NCBI GenBank assembly: GCA_944342125.1
Contig: CALVMF010000007.1
Coordinates: 1-24,173, forward strand
Direction: 5' to 3'
Length of the DNA: 24,173 nt
DNA from: an uncultured Bacilli bacterium
Lineage (GTDB): Bacteria; Bacillota_I; Bacilli_A; RFN20; CAG-826
Below, piece by piece: positions 1 to 8,184 of the stretch (within the stretch, counting starts at the first letter, position 1; each line of letters starts with the position of its first letter). A program made the position numbers and the translations under genes. The notes beneath the pieces are model-generated. The model was not told where the DNA came from. It saw nothing but the letters and a program-made list of their open reading frames with translations, and did no database searches.

Positions 1-808
1 TAGTTACGCAATGAGCAACGCTTACGCCAATAAACACATCGCTATTTTTCATTGCATCTTCTAATTTACCTTCAAGTAACTCTAAATTAGTGACTTCAGC
101 AAGTTCTTTTTTAGATTCGTTTAAACGTGGATCACCTTTTTTGATAATGCCTTTTGAATCGCAACAAATTATGTGTTTAGCGCCATACGATAATAAAAGT
201 TTTGCAATCGCAACGCCTGCTGCTCCAGCTCCATTTATGACGATTTTAACATCAGCAATATCTTTTTTAGCAAGTTTTAATGCGTTAATCAAAGCCGCTA
301 AAGTAACTATTGCAGTTCCATGTTGATCATCATGAAAAACGGGAATATCTAAATCTTCTTTTAAACGTTTTTCGATTTCAAAGCATCTTGGCGCAGCGAT
401 ATCTTCAAGGTTAATTCCTCCAAAACTACCAGCTAAAAGTTCAATCGTTTTGATAATTTGTTCGCTGTCTTTACTTCTAATACATAAAGGAATAGCATCA
501 ACATCACCATACGCTTTAAACAAAGCGCATTTTCCTTCCATAACTGGCATACCTGCTTCTGGTCCGATATCTCCAAGACCAAGCACAGCTGTTCCATCGG
601 TTATAACAGGAACAACATTCCATCTTCTTGTTAGATTAAATGATTCATCTTTATTTTCATGAATTTTCATGCAAGCTTCAGCGACGCCTGGAGTATAAGC
701 CATCGATAAGCTTTCTTTAGAAAAGACATCGACTCGAGGTTTTATTTCTATTTTGCCCTTCCATTCATAATGTTTTTTTAAGGCTTCTTTTTTTAAATTT
801 TCTTCCAT
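1..808 (-). CDS. NAD(P)-dependent malic enzyme, partial (C-terminus beyond left edge)
   Basis: It catalyses oxidative decarboxylation of malate to pyruvate in the cytoplasm. About 269 N-terminal residues are present; the family is usually about 390-410 residues in its short bacterial form, so roughly the last third is outside the window. Visible signatures include an early SMAYTPGVAEAC stretch, VPVITDGTAVLGLGDIGPEA, a GGINLEDIAAPRCFEIE metal-binding region, the FHDDQHGTA motif, and the Rossmann turn INGAGAAG. The ATG at 808 follows an AAGGAG Shine-Dalgarno. The gene starts 14 bp after the stop of the upstream membrane hydrolase, so it is very probably the distal gene of the cre-controlled operon. 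Family assignment is secure; NAD versus NADP preference cannot be decided from what I see. Confidence 0.96.
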   Translation of the reverse strand, partial: MEENLKKEALKKHYEWKGKIEIKPRVDVFSKESLSMAYTPGVAEACMKIHENKDESFNLTRRWNVVPVITDGTAVLGLGDIGPEAGMPVMEGKCALFKAYGDVDAIPLCIRSKDSEQIIKTIELLAGSFGGINLEDIAAPRCFEIEKRLKEDLDIPVFHDDQHGTAIVTLAALINALKLAKKDIADVKIVINGAGAAGVAIAKLLLSYGAKHIICCDSKGIIKKGDPRLNESKKELAEVTNLELLEGKLEDAMKNSDVFIGVSVAHCVT

Positions 809-822
809 AATTTGCTCCTTTT

Positions 823-3246
823 TTACATTGGAATATAGGAAACTGATGCAGATAATGACATCATAATGAAGATCATACAAGTTAATATTGCACCAAAATA
901 GACGTTTCCAGTCTTTTTAAAGCAGAATCTATTTAATATTGGGAGTATAAACATCATCGGAATGAGTCCGAATACCATGTTTACAAATAACCACATTTCA
1001 CTGCTATCAGTTGGACTATAATATCCGTAATATACCGTTCCAGTTAAGAAATAGACGACATAATTTACTACTAAAATTCCAACTAAACCAATACTATTTG
1101 ATATGCCACCTAGTAACATCACCTTCCATTCGCTCCATCCTTCATTTGCCATCGATAGATTAACTCTAATTGAATTTGAAATATAGAAAGCAAAGAAAGG
1201 AACAAGATAAATTAACCAAGTAACAATAAATCTAGGTTCAAGAGGCGAAGCACTTATTAACATAAAGCGGAAATCTTGATGGAAAATAAGATACATCACT
1301 TCTACTAAAGCGTAGAAAAGTAAAAAGAGGAATAAAGCAAATCCAATTGAAATAAGAAGATCTTTCCAATTAATTTTCATCGCTTTAAAACGATACCAAT
1401 TAATTCTTTCTTCTTGTTTTGTAAACTTGAAGTAAAGATTTTCACAAAGTTTGACTCCAAAAATCAAAACTAAGCCGATCAAACCATTAAATACCGCCCA
1501 AAGCATGACAGCATTCATCATTCTAGCTGGGAAATAGAAGGTATATGTATTTGAAGCTGCATCTGGGAACCAATCCATTGTAAGTCTTGCTAATGGGATG
1601 TAATCAAGACAAGCAATAATTGCTGTAACAACAAGTATTGACCAGAAAGTTACTTTATCTAAATATGATTTTTTAACTATTTTTATAGAAGACGCTTCTT
1701 CTCTATTTTCTAAAATCATTGCTGAAGAATAACCATATTTAACTTTGATAGAATCTTCATAATTTTTAGCTTTTTGAGCGTTTTCTCTAAAGCGTTTAAA
1801 GAAAGGAAGAACATCAATTAAGAAAGCAAGTAAAGAGAAAATAAAGATGAATGAACCAATTAAAGCAACTCCATTAAATCCCTCTTTAACAAACCAAGTT
1901 TGGCTATTATCAGTAATATTTGTATCTAACGATAAGCTTCTTCTAAAGAAATTAATGGTATTTGCAATTGAAGTTGGGTCATACATTTCAAAACAATGGT
2001 TAATCTTTTCTTGATGGACAACTCTATATGTTCCTTCTTCCACCGAACCATATTCATGATCAATTATGCATTTATCATGAGTTAAAGTTTCTCCATTTAC
2101 TTCGTTTATGAAACGACGAGCGATTATTTCAAAAGCACTTGTAGGACCTTGGTATCTAAAAGCACCTTCATCGTAATAAGCATAGCTCATAGCAGCATTA
2201 CATCTTAAATCACTAAATCTATTGGCTGCACTCGATTTAATATAGCCAGAAATATATAAAGCTTTTATAACGCTTTCTTCATAACTATCGCCTGCAAAAT
2301 TTTTGGCAAGTTGAGCTACGTTTCCTCCACCTGCTGAATGACCAACCGCACCAAAACGATTACGATCAAGATAATCAAATTCTTCAGTATTATTGTATAA
2401 ATATTGAACAAGATAATTTAAACCATTAGCATCAACAGTTGAGCTAATCATTTCCTTCGTTCCATCTTCAAGCGTTTCATAACCTGCATAGGTTGTTCCG
2501 CCTTGAGAACCAGGATCCATTGTATAAACAATGGCATTTCTTTTTGAAAGTTCAATAGCATATTGAGCCATCGTCGCTTTTGTTCTTGTAAAGCCTGGCA
2601 TAACAATTACGACAGGAAGAGGATTTTCACTGCTTGCAATATTAGGCCTATATTCAGTAACTGAATAAGATAGACAATCATCAGCTATCACATAATTTTT
2701 ACCATTGATTGCATTTTCTTCTCCAGCATTAAATTCATCAGTCATCGCTTTAGTTAAAGTAAAATCCCTAACTTGAACAGAATAGCCGTTTGTTTCACCA
2801 ATTTGAGCTACAAAAGAACCTAAAATGATTGAACCAAGTCCTATGCAACTAACAATGAAATTTGCTTTTTTATACCACTTTTGCGGAGTTTTTACTTTAA
2901 TTTCTTCTTTATATTCTTCGTTTGGTGTTAAAACAAACTTATCTTCTTTATAATCAAAATATGCAATCATATTTAGAATAAAAGAAGGCAAAGAAACGAT
3001 AGAAATAATAGTATTGATTAAAAATTTAAGTTTTAGTTTTCCTTCAAAAGCTTCACCACTATCTAATTTTCCTCTTAATGAAGAAGAATATAATGAGTTA
3101 TATAAAGAGATAGCACCAAGTATCAATGTGAACCAATACCATAAATTACTAACCGAGAACAAAAATGCTGTTAAAACAAGATATAAAATAGCAACAACAT
3201 ACCCACAAACCGTTGAAGCTTTTATTAAAGACTTTCTTCTTTGCAT
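823..3246 (-). CDS. Polytopic membrane protein with extracytoplasmic alpha/beta hydrolase domain
   Basis: The 807-residue protein has hydrophobic segments near residues 15-32, 37-50, 75-97 and 129-148. A soluble domain of about 300 residues follows (about 150-455), then at least six more membrane segments to the C-terminus (about 458-482, 533-552, 577-600, 628-655, 672-692, 708-735, 750-770, 782-802). The soluble part is an alpha/beta hydrolase: a PVVIVMPGFTRTK oxyanion-hole strand, the nucleophile elbow GHSAGG (Ser304), and a late NHCF stretch (His417) suited to the catalytic His. The acid residue is not certain. Substrate is unknown; an ester or acyl group on a lipid or cell-surface polymer fits a domain held outside the membrane. 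The ATG at 3246 has an AAAGGAG leader and lies 11 bp after the upstream lipoprotein gene. I know no named family with this exact sandwich layout. Confidence 0.9.
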   Translation of the reverse strand: MQRRKSLIKASTVCGYVVAILYLVLTAFLFSVSNLWYWFTLILGAISLYNSLYSSSLRGKLDSGEAFEGKLKLKFLINTIISIVSLPSFILNMIAYFDYKEDKFVLTPNEEYKEEIKVKTPQKWYKKANFIVSCIGLGSIILGSFVAQIGETNGYSVQVRDFTLTKAMTDEFNAGEENAINGKNYVIADDCLSYSVTEYRPNIASSENPLPVVIVMPGFTRTKATMAQYAIELSKRNAIVYTMDPGSQGGTTYAGYETLEDGTKEMISSTVDANGLNYLVQYLYNNTEEFDYLDRNRFGAVGHSAGGGNVAQLAKNFAGDSYEESVIKALYISGYIKSSAANRFSDLRCNAAMSYAYYDEGAFRYQGPTSAFEIIARRFINEVNGETLTHDKCIIDHEYGSVEEGTYRVVHQEKINHCFEMYDPTSIANTINFFRRSLSLDTNITDNSQTWFVKEGFNGVALIGSFIFIFSLLAFLIDVLPFFKRFRENAQKAKNYEDSIKVKYGYSSAMILENREEASSIKIVKKSYLDKVTFWSILVVTAIIACLDYIPLARLTMDWFPDAASNTYTFYFPARMMNAVMLWAVFNGLIGLVLIFGVKLCENLYFKFTKQEERINWYRFKAMKINWKDLLISIGFALFLFLLFYALVEVMYLIFHQDFRFMLISASPLEPRFIVTWLIYLVPFFAFYISNSIRVNLSMANEGWSEWKVMLLGGISNSIGLVGILVVNYVVYFLTGTVYYGYYSPTDSSEMWLFVNMVFGLIPMMFILPILNRFCFKKTGNVYFGAILTCMIFIMMSLSASVSYIPM

Positions 3247-3257
3247 ATCTTTCTCCT

Positions 3258-4022
3258 TTATTGAAGGGCGGCTTGTCCTTCACTAGTTTGTAACCACTCA
3301 AAAACACTTCTTGCTAAAGGATCATCAGTAATTAAAGTGATGTAACGAGTTTTGCCACCCATAGGTATTCCACCAAGATTCTCAACAAATTCAACTCCAC
3401 CTAAACTACCAATATTTCCACCAAATCCTATGAGTAAATTACAATAACGGTCTCTATTTATTAAACTTCCTGCGGTTGCAATGTCGCCATCATAGCATTT
3501 GACTAAAACACTCTCTAAATCAGCATCAGTTGCTCCATTACTCTTTAAGAAGTTTTTAAGATCAATTGTCCAAGCATCCATTTTGGTTTGGTCTAAACCC
3601 GAAGTTGATGTTTTTCCATACCATCCGACCGCTAAATAATGATATTCAACTGGTATCTCATCAATGTTAAAAAATACTGGGTAAAGTGTAATTGAACTAT
3701 TATTAGCGTAAGTTACAACATCTGAATAATGAATTACGCCATCTTTTTCAAAATAGTTAGTTTCAAAATCTTCATCGGCAGGATGAAAACTATCTGGATC
3801 TTTCCAAGTCCAACCAAAGAATTCTGTATCAACTGGAATTTGTGCTTCAGTTAAGCTAGGAGTTAAAACATTTTTAAATTGAGTTGCATAATCTGAATAA
3901 ATGATGTTCCCATTATATTCAAAAACAATTGTTATTTCGTCTTCAAAGCCCTGCATTAATTCGCAACTCGTTAAACTCATCAAGGCAATAGGAACAAGAA
4001 GTAATTTTTTCTTAAATTTCAT
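3258..4022 (-). CDS. Lipoprotein with one binding-protein-like module
   Basis: The 254-residue protein has a lipoprotein signal peptide ending in SLTSC (Cys20). Residues 28-118 look like a degenerate InlB B-repeat (Listeria-Bacteroides repeat) domain, with FFGWTW and a closing LYPVF strand. Residues 127-254 form one copy of the module found three times in the preceding gene: a VGWYGKTSTSGLD opening, a helix, an alternating strand region, GGIPMGGKTRYI, and the ending VFEWLQTSEGQAAL. That ending resembles the last helix of type-2 periplasmic binding proteins (ModA/PstS-like '...SPEGQ'). The binding-protein relation is inference from motif shape. The protein stops directly after the module. It is the third gene of the operon, with 11-bp gaps on both sides. 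Confidence 0.88.
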   Translation of the reverse strand: MKFKKKLLLVPIALMSLTSCELMQGFEDEITIVFEYNGNIIYSDYATQFKNVLTPSLTEAQIPVDTEFFGWTWKDPDSFHPADEDFETNYFEKDGVIHYSDVVTYANNSSITLYPVFFNIDEIPVEYHYLAVGWYGKTSTSGLDQTKMDAWTIDLKNFLKSNGATDADLESVLVKCYDGDIATAGSLINRDRYCNLLIGFGGNIGSLGGVEFVENLGGIPMGGKTRYITLITDDPLARSVFEWLQTSEGQAALQ

Positions 4023-4033
4023 AAATTTTACCT

Positions 4034-5866
4034 TTATTTTGCGCTATATTCGTACGAAATGTCCCACATTTTGTGACCTTCAGCAGTACAAACATAATCA
4101 TATAAATCTTTTGCAACTTGGTTTTCTGATAAAAGACAATGATTTCTTTTTTCTTTGCCATTGATCACGAAACCAACTTCATTTCCGAGTTCGTCTGTAC
4201 CATTTGTTCTTTCATAAATTGTTACATTGGCGTCTTCTAACGCTTTACCAATGGTACTTCCACAACCGAACAATAAATCTATATCGCCATCTTTAGCAAC
4301 ATCTTCAGCCACGTTAGCTACTTTGTCTCCGTTTGTAACTCTAAAAGAGATGCTATCTAGTTGAGTTTGCGTGATGCCTTTATCAATCAAATAAGCGCGA
4401 ACATTATGATAAAAATGTTTTGCTAATGCTTCATCTATTCCTGAAGTAGACGTTTTACCATACCACATGATGACAAGATAATAATCTTTTCCGTCCACTT
4501 TAGTATCAGTAACATTTAAATCGCTTTCAGCGATATTATCTTTAGTTACTAATGGCTCATCAATGTTTTCGGATTCATATAAATATGATAAATCCCATAA
4601 TTTTACGCCTTCATCTGTACCCATAAATTCGAAAACTTTAACAGCAAGGGAGTTTTCACCATCAAACAAAGCATTGACTCTGCTATCTTTTCCATCAATT
4701 GTGTAGCCTTCTTCCATATTGATGGTTACTGCACTACCAAAGTTCTCATCACTATCGAGATTACTTGCTCCGCCAAAGAAAAGATCTAAATCTCCTTGAG
4801 CGTTAACACTTTCTACTAAGCCAGCAATTTTTGCATCATCAAATTCTCTTACAGTGATTGAATTTATTGTGTTTTCTTCGACGCCTTCATCGAGAAGATA
4901 ATTTCTCAAATTATAGTAAAAGTGTTTCATGGTGTTTTCTTGAACATATCTAGACCACCATCCGATTACTAAACTATAATCTTTTGCTTCGTCTTTTGTA
5001 TCGGTAACACTTAAATCATCCCAAGGATTAATAACAGGTTCTTCACCACCACCATTAACATCTTCTTCAGTTAAGTAAAATGACTCATCAAACATTTTTA
5101 ATCCAATATCTGTTTTAATGAAATCGTAAAGTAGTTTCCCTGTTTCATTTTCAGTTAATCGAGCAATGTATCTAGTCTGTCCACCCATTGGAATACCGCC
5201 ATCAAGCTCGAGAGAAGGAACATTACCTTTATCAGCATCACTTAAATTACTACCGACACCGACGAGAATATCAACATCTCCATCTGCGTTGATTAATTTA
5301 CCCATTGGTGCAACATCAGTATCTGCATCACCATATTGACGGACACTAATTTTAGCTAAATCATCTTCACTTACACCTTTTGCTCGTAAAAACACGCGCA
5401 CATTAAGATAAAAATGCTTCATTAAATCTGCATCTAAACCAGATTTAGATGTTTTACCATACCAACCAATTACTAAAAAATAATCTTTTGTTGGATCTTT
5501 AGTGTCAGTTACATTTAAACTAGCCTCATCCTCACTTGTAACAGGCTTACTTTTTAGTTCAAATTTTGCATAAACATCTAAAGATGAATTAATAACTGTT
5601 GCATTAAGGTCAAAAGCAACTCCATCACTAGTTTGCCAACCTACAAAGTTATAATCATCTTTAGTTGGTGCTTCAATAATATCTCCAACCGTCTCCCCTT
5701 CTTTAACTCTAGCAGTTTGATAAAGTTCATTATCAACATAAAAACTTACTAGATAATGATGTGCATATTCTTCCACATCTGGAGCAGGAAGTTCTTCAGC
5801 ACAGCTCCCTAAAAAGAGAAGAGAAGCAATTGAAGTTGCTATTATTGGTAGTCTTCTTTTTTTCAT
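4034..5866 (-). CDS. Lipoprotein with InlB-type repeat and three tandem binding-protein-like modules
   Basis: The 610-residue protein has a signal peptide ending in LFLGSC (Cys22). Residues 38-103 are a clear InlB B-repeat/Flg_new-type domain (VSFYVDNELYQTARVKEGE, FVGW, DVYAKFE). Three copies of a roughly 145-residue module follow at about 118-263, 285-430 and 449-607, each introduced by an L-V-T-D-T-K-like linker. Copies 1 and 3 keep the WYGKTS(K/T)SG(L/I)D motif; copy 2 has WWSRYVQENT instead and has lost the glycine-rich loop. All three share a KHFY-N-R-(V/A/N)(F/Y)L helix, a GD(V/L/I)D(I/L) strand, and a final helix ending G-K-(M/L)-(F/W)D. Copy 1 has GGIPMGGQTRYI. Divergence between copies suggests different ligands or loss of binding in copy 2. 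It should be anchored on the outer face of the membrane. No function can be assigned with certainty. Confidence 0.9.
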   Translation of the reverse strand: MKKRRLPIIATSIASLLFLGSCAEELPAPDVEEYAHHYLVSFYVDNELYQTARVKEGETVGDIIEAPTKDDYNFVGWQTSDGVAFDLNATVINSSLDVYAKFELKSKPVTSEDEASLNVTDTKDPTKDYFLVIGWYGKTSKSGLDADLMKHFYLNVRVFLRAKGVSEDDLAKISVRQYGDADTDVAPMGKLINADGDVDILVGVGSNLSDADKGNVPSLELDGGIPMGGQTRYIARLTENETGKLLYDFIKTDIGLKMFDESFYLTEEDVNGGGEEPVINPWDDLSVTDTKDEAKDYSLVIGWWSRYVQENTMKHFYYNLRNYLLDEGVEENTINSITVREFDDAKIAGLVESVNAQGDLDLFFGGASNLDSDENFGSAVTINMEEGYTIDGKDSRVNALFDGENSLAVKVFEFMGTDEGVKLWDLSYLYESENIDEPLVTKDNIAESDLNVTDTKVDGKDYYLVIMWYGKTSTSGIDEALAKHFYHNVRAYLIDKGITQTQLDSISFRVTNGDKVANVAEDVAKDGDIDLLFGCGSTIGKALEDANVTIYERTNGTDELGNEVGFVINGKEKRNHCLLSENQVAKDLYDYVCTAEGHKMWDISYEYSAK

Positions 5867-5877
5867 TCTAGCTCCTC

Positions 5878-7074
5878 CTAAAATACCACATTAAAAGCCA
5901 CTTCTTTTAATGTATTAGCCACATTTTCATCAAGTTCACCATTAAAATTCGTACTTCTAACATCACAATTAAACATCGTTCCAATGTGAACTAAAGCAGA
6001 TAAATAGCTACCTTCATATGAAGGATGTTTGTTATCTTCTGCATATAAATTAATTTCTGGATGATTTTCATAAACTTCACTAAAAACTTTCCCAACATAG
6101 TGAACCGAAAGATTATATTTACTTGCAACGCTATCATATTTTGAACAAATTTCTTCTTCCATTTGAGGAATTGTCCGTTTATTTGCGCTCGCTCCTTCTT
6201 CAAAGCCCCAAGTTTCATATAATGAAATTTCTGCAGTATTTTGATATTCGTTTATATTTGTTTTAAGTGTAGAAACCGCTTTATCAAAGCTATCAAAGTG
6301 GGTATATGAGCGGGTTGATTGCTCTTGCAAAATTATATAATTGTATTTTGTCGAACTTTTAAGCTTTTCATCGACTATTTTTCCATATTCGTCTGTTGGA
6401 TCAGCATATTGTTCTAAAGTGTGACTTCCAACAGTTACTGAATCACAAGTTAAGTCGTACCCTAAATTTTTTGCAATATTTTCGGCGATTTTAGGCATAT
6501 CGTTATAGTAAGTAAAACTGTTTCCAATAAAAAGTGCATTCATATGTTCTAATATCCATACAATTGGCGAATCATTAACAAGATGCCAATAATTTTTTCC
6601 ATCTTTTGGAGGTATATTTTCAGAAAAAAAATAAACCGAAAAGTTATTAGCATTTTCAACTTCGTCTGCGTAAGAATATAAAATCATTCCTTCCTCAAAT
6701 GAATTTTCTGAAACACTAGTTAAGCTTGAAGGAAGATAAAAATAATCTAAGTTTATATTAGAAAAAATATTTTCACCTAAAGAGGTTATGCCATCCTTAA
6801 TTTCAACTTCTTTAATCTTTGGAAGGATTGAATGCCAAGGAGCTTTATCTTCTAAAGAAAAATCTTTAGTTTCACCTTTACCTGATAAAGTAATTTTGTA
6901 TCCGCCACTAACTTTTGCTAAATCTGCAATTAAAGAATTATCTTGATTAAAAGAAATGTCATATTCTTTTCCATCAAAACCAGTATTTTTTTCCTGACTA
7001 CAACTAGATAAAATACCGCTTAAACCTATAAAAATTATTAATGGTAAAATTTTTAATTTTTTTGCTATCAGCAT
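5878..7074 (-). CDS. SGNH/GDSL-like (DUF4886) lipoprotein with leucine-rich segment
   Basis: The 398-residue first gene of the operon has a signal peptide ending in ILSSC (Cys25). Residues 88-135 resemble BspA-type leucine-rich repeats (KEVEIKDGITSLGENIFSN, YLPSSLTSVSENSF). From about residue 178 it matches DUF4886: ALFIGNSFTYYNDMP with the putative nucleophile Ser186, VGSHTL (216-220), ILQEQS (248-253), and DNKHPSYEGSYL with the Asp347/His350 pair of SGNH hydrolases. The expected role is hydrolysis of an ester, for example on a glycan, at the cell surface; the substrate is unknown. The ATG at 7074 has GGAGA six bases upstream. Transcription should start from the cre-overlapping promoter just upstream. 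Confidence 0.92.
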   Translation of the reverse strand: MLIAKKLKILPLIIFIGLSGILSSCSQEKNTGFDGKEYDISFNQDNSLIADLAKVSGGYKITLSGKGETKDFSLEDKAPWHSILPKIKEVEIKDGITSLGENIFSNINLDYFYLPSSLTSVSENSFEEGMILYSYADEVENANNFSVYFFSENIPPKDGKNYWHLVNDSPIVWILEHMNALFIGNSFTYYNDMPKIAENIAKNLGYDLTCDSVTVGSHTLEQYADPTDEYGKIVDEKLKSSTKYNYIILQEQSTRSYTHFDSFDKAVSTLKTNINEYQNTAEISLYETWGFEEGASANKRTIPQMEEEICSKYDSVASKYNLSVHYVGKVFSEVYENHPEINLYAEDNKHPSYEGSYLSALVHIGTMFNCDVRSTNFNGELDENVANTLKEVAFNVVF

Positions 7075-7105
7075 AAAAAGTCTCCATTTCTCAAGATTTA
7101 TCTAA

Positions 7106-7134
7106 ATAATATGCTTATGAAAGCGCTTACTCAA
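7106..7134 (-). promoter_or_regulatory. Sigma-A type promoter of the five-gene operon
   Basis: Read on the minus strand there is a -35 box TTGAGT (7129-7134), a 17-bp spacer and a -10 box TATTAT (7106-7111). This places the start site about 25 bases before the ATG at 7074, with room for the GGAGA ribosome site. No other good promoter is visible in the short gaps inside the operon. Confidence 0.65.
7118..7131. promoter_or_regulatory. cre site (CcpA binding), perfect consensus match
   Basis: TGAAAGCGCTTACT matches the consensus TGWAARCGYTWNCW at all 14 positions. It covers part of the -35 box and most of the spacer of the operon promoter, where bound CcpA would block RNA polymerase. The position predicts repression by preferred sugars. 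CcpA itself is not in the window. Confidence 0.75.
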
Positions 7135-7173
7135 TTCAATTTAGTATTTTTTACCGAATTAAAAATTTATTAT

Positions 7174-7194
7174 TCCATAAATAAAATTTATGGA
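7174..7194. promoter_or_regulatory. Perfect inverted repeat upstream of LysR gene, probable operator
   Basis: The arms TCCATAAAT and ATTTATGGA (9 bp, 3-bp spacer AAA) lie 19 bases before the LysR start codon. They contain the T-N11-A type spacing seen in LysR boxes. The site lies in the 133-bp space between divergent genes, so it may serve autoregulation, control of the operon, or both. Confidence 0.5.
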
Positions 7195-7213
7195 GTAACA
7201 TAAAGGTATGACA

Positions 7214-8095
7214 ATGGATCAATTAATTTATTTTATTGCTTGTGCTGAAACAAATTCTTTTACTAAAACTAGTAAATTATATTTTGTTTCTCAACCTGCA
7301 ATCTCAACAGCAATTAAAAATCTCGAGCAGGAATTAAACACTGACCTTTTTATTAGGACAAATAACCTTCTTACGTTAACTGAATCTGGTAAATATCTTT
7401 ATAGGATAGCTAGACCTGTCGTATCTTTATTTAAAAATATAAATAGTCAGATGGAAGACTTCTTGTTAACCAATTCGACAGTTAAAATTGGTATTCCTCC
7501 GATGCTTGGTGGCTTTATTTTTGCACCTATTTTTCAATCATTCACCCAAAGATATCCAAATATTTACTTAAGAATGACTGAATTAGCAAGCAGCGCAAAC
7601 CAAAAAGCCGTTATTAATGATGAAATCGATGTCGCATTAACCGTCATTAATGAAGGGGTGATTGATCCAAGACTTGATTATGTAAAAATCGATGAAACTT
7701 CTTTGATTTTTGCAGTTAACAAAAACCATTTTTTAGCTAAAAGAAGTTCAATATCCATTAAAGAGCTCGACAAGATCCCTTTAATCCTTTTAAAAGAAGA
7801 TTCTCTTCAATATAAAATCGTTTATAACTACTTTATAAATTATAAAATCACTCCAAATATCCGCCTTTTATCAGATCAAATTGCAACTATAAAAGAACTA
7901 CTTTTACATAGCGATATCGGTGCATTTTTGTTTAACCAAGTAATTAAAGATGGCGATGATATCGTAGGCATTCCATTAAAAGAAAACATCAAATTTGACA
8001 TTGTTATTGCTTATAAAAAGAATAAAACTATCACTTCAACGACCCATAAAATCATAGATTTTATTATCGAAACATATAAAAAATCTGTTTCTTAA
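7214..8095 (+). CDS. LysR-family transcriptional regulator
   Basis: The 293-residue protein begins MDQLIYFIACAETNSFTKTS. An N-terminal helix-turn-helix (about 16-45, VSQPAISTAIKNLEQEL) is followed by the linker helix and a substrate-binding domain with GIPPMLGGFIFAPIF (about 95) and the usual D-V-A-L-T segment. A start six bases earlier (7208) is possible, but AAAGG at 7202-7206 sits seven bases before the 7214 ATG and LysR proteins normally begin at this point. The gene is divergent from the cre-controlled operon, which makes that operon its most likely target. The inducer is unknown. No clear terminator separates it from the convergent Fic gene. Confidence 0.95.
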   Translation: MDQLIYFIACAETNSFTKTSKLYFVSQPAISTAIKNLEQELNTDLFIRTNNLLTLTESGKYLYRIARPVVSLFKNINSQMEDFLLTNSTVKIGIPPMLGGFIFAPIFQSFTQRYPNIYLRMTELASSANQKAVINDEIDVALTVINEGVIDPRLDYVKIDETSLIFAVNKNHFLAKRSSISIKELDKIPLILLKEDSLQYKIVYNYFINYKITPNIRLLSDQIATIKELLLHSDIGAFLFNQVIKDGDDIVGIPLKENIKFDIVIAYKKNKTITSTTHKIIDFIIETYKKSVS

Positions 8096-8184
8096 ATTTC
8101 CTGGATTGATTGTATGATTCAAAACACTTATCGGCATTCTATGATTTTGGATTGTCTTAAAACCAAGTAAAAATTAGTTCAGAT

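Noticed and set aside
90..662. Two plus-strand open frames (90-326 and 450-662)
   Set aside because: They lie opposite the malic enzyme gene, have no ribosome sites and encode nothing recognisable.
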